Assembly: GCA_029856425.1 (NCBI GenBank)
Contig: JAHQWZ010000151.1
Span: forward strand, 1-5,369
Length of the DNA stretch: 5,369 nucleotides
Direction of reading: 5' to 3'
From: Candidatus Thorarchaeota archaeon
GTDB taxonomy: Archaea; Asgardarchaeota; Thorarchaeia; Thorarchaeales; Thorarchaeaceae
Shown: one piece after another, positions 5,279 through 5,369 of the stretch
How the letters are laid out: each line of letters starts with the position of its first letter
Numbering within the stretch: position 1 is the stretch's first letter
The notes under the pieces: model-generated
The model's database searches: none
Told to the model about the DNA's origin: nothing
What the model saw: the letters and a program-made list of their open reading frames with translations, nothing else
Position numbers and translations under genes: made by a program

Positions 5279-5288
5279 CGATATATAA
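5279..5288. promoter_or_regulatory. TATA-like element in the divergent promoter region
   Basis: The minus strand reads TTATATAT followed by CG (plus strand CGATATATAA), the strongest TATA match upstream of the serine hydrolase, about 51 nt before ATG 5233. Transcription would start near 5258 with a leader of about 25 nt. A second box, AAATATCT on the minus strand at 5265-5272, would give a nearly leaderless message instead. The near-symmetric element could also serve the plus-strand gene at 5364. Confidence 0.4.
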
Positions 5289-5353
5289 TCCTTGTATTCG
5301 CAGCAGCACGATGCAATGAATTCCTTCGCTTTTCTTGTTTTTGAATCAGAAAT

Positions 5354-5369
5354 GAGGTGAAATATGCAA
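5354..5369 (+). CDS. Start of a divergent gene cut by the window edge
   Basis: GAGGTGA at 5354-5360 is an excellent Shine-Dalgarno sequence, followed 3 nt later by ATG at 5364-5366 and then Gln (CAA) before the window ends. This is the spacing of many archaeal starts with a GGTG core. Coding sequence covers only 5364-5369; the interval given includes the ribosome site. No product can be named. The divergent layout with the hydrolase and the gene-free stretch behind it both fit a real start. Confidence 0.4.

Noticed and set aside
4823..5288. Plus-strand frames opposite the N-terminal half of the serine hydrolase
   Set aside because: They are antisense to a sequence with intact SxxK and signal-peptide regions, and have no ribosome site or domain.

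Overview
The window looks like chromosomal DNA from an uncultured archaeon. Archaeal-style promoters (BRE plus TATA-like boxes) precede several genes at archaeal distances. At least one gene has a leaderless-type promoter, with the TATA box centred about 28 nt before the ATG, while others have GGTG-type Shine-Dalgarno sites. GTG and probably TTG starts occur. The protein families (LVIVD-repeat propeller, ICMT-like membrane methyltransferase, class C serine hydrolase with a C-terminal anchor, small winged-helix protein) fit mesophilic Euryarchaeota or Asgard (Thorarchaeia-like) genomes, but no marker gene here settles the lineage. I saw no rRNA, tRNA, CRISPR array, transposase or phage gene.

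Layout: (1) Positions 1-339, plus strand: the 3' end of a beta-rich, Cys- and Thr-rich, probably exported protein, cut by the window edge. (2) Positions 378-3016, minus strand: four genes in tandem. In transcription order they are an ICMT/PEMT-like integral membrane methyltransferase, a membrane-anchored seven-bladed LVIVD beta-propeller, a four-helix membrane protein of unknown function and a 72-residue two-helix membrane protein. The propeller and the four-helix gene appear to have their own promoters, so this is a tandem group more than one tight operon. (3) Positions 3159-3817, plus strand: a two-gene operon of a two-helix membrane protein and a winged-helix DNA-binding protein, joined by a 4-nt GTGA overlap. 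(4) Positions 3914-5233, minus strand: a secreted serine hydrolase of the beta-lactamase/penicillin-binding class C type with a C-terminal membrane anchor, convergent with the winged-helix gene. Two hairpins lie in the junction. (5) From 5364, plus strand: a Shine-Dalgarno site and start codon of a divergent gene that leaves the window after two codons.

Nearly every protein is in the membrane or outside the cell; the only clearly cytosolic one is the winged-helix protein, which is coupled to a membrane partner. No shared biochemical pathway is evident. The most distinctive unit is the membrane protein/winged-helix pair, which could be a membrane-linked transcriptional switch; that is inference from gene architecture only. 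I did not find a convincing new multi-gene defence or metabolic system.
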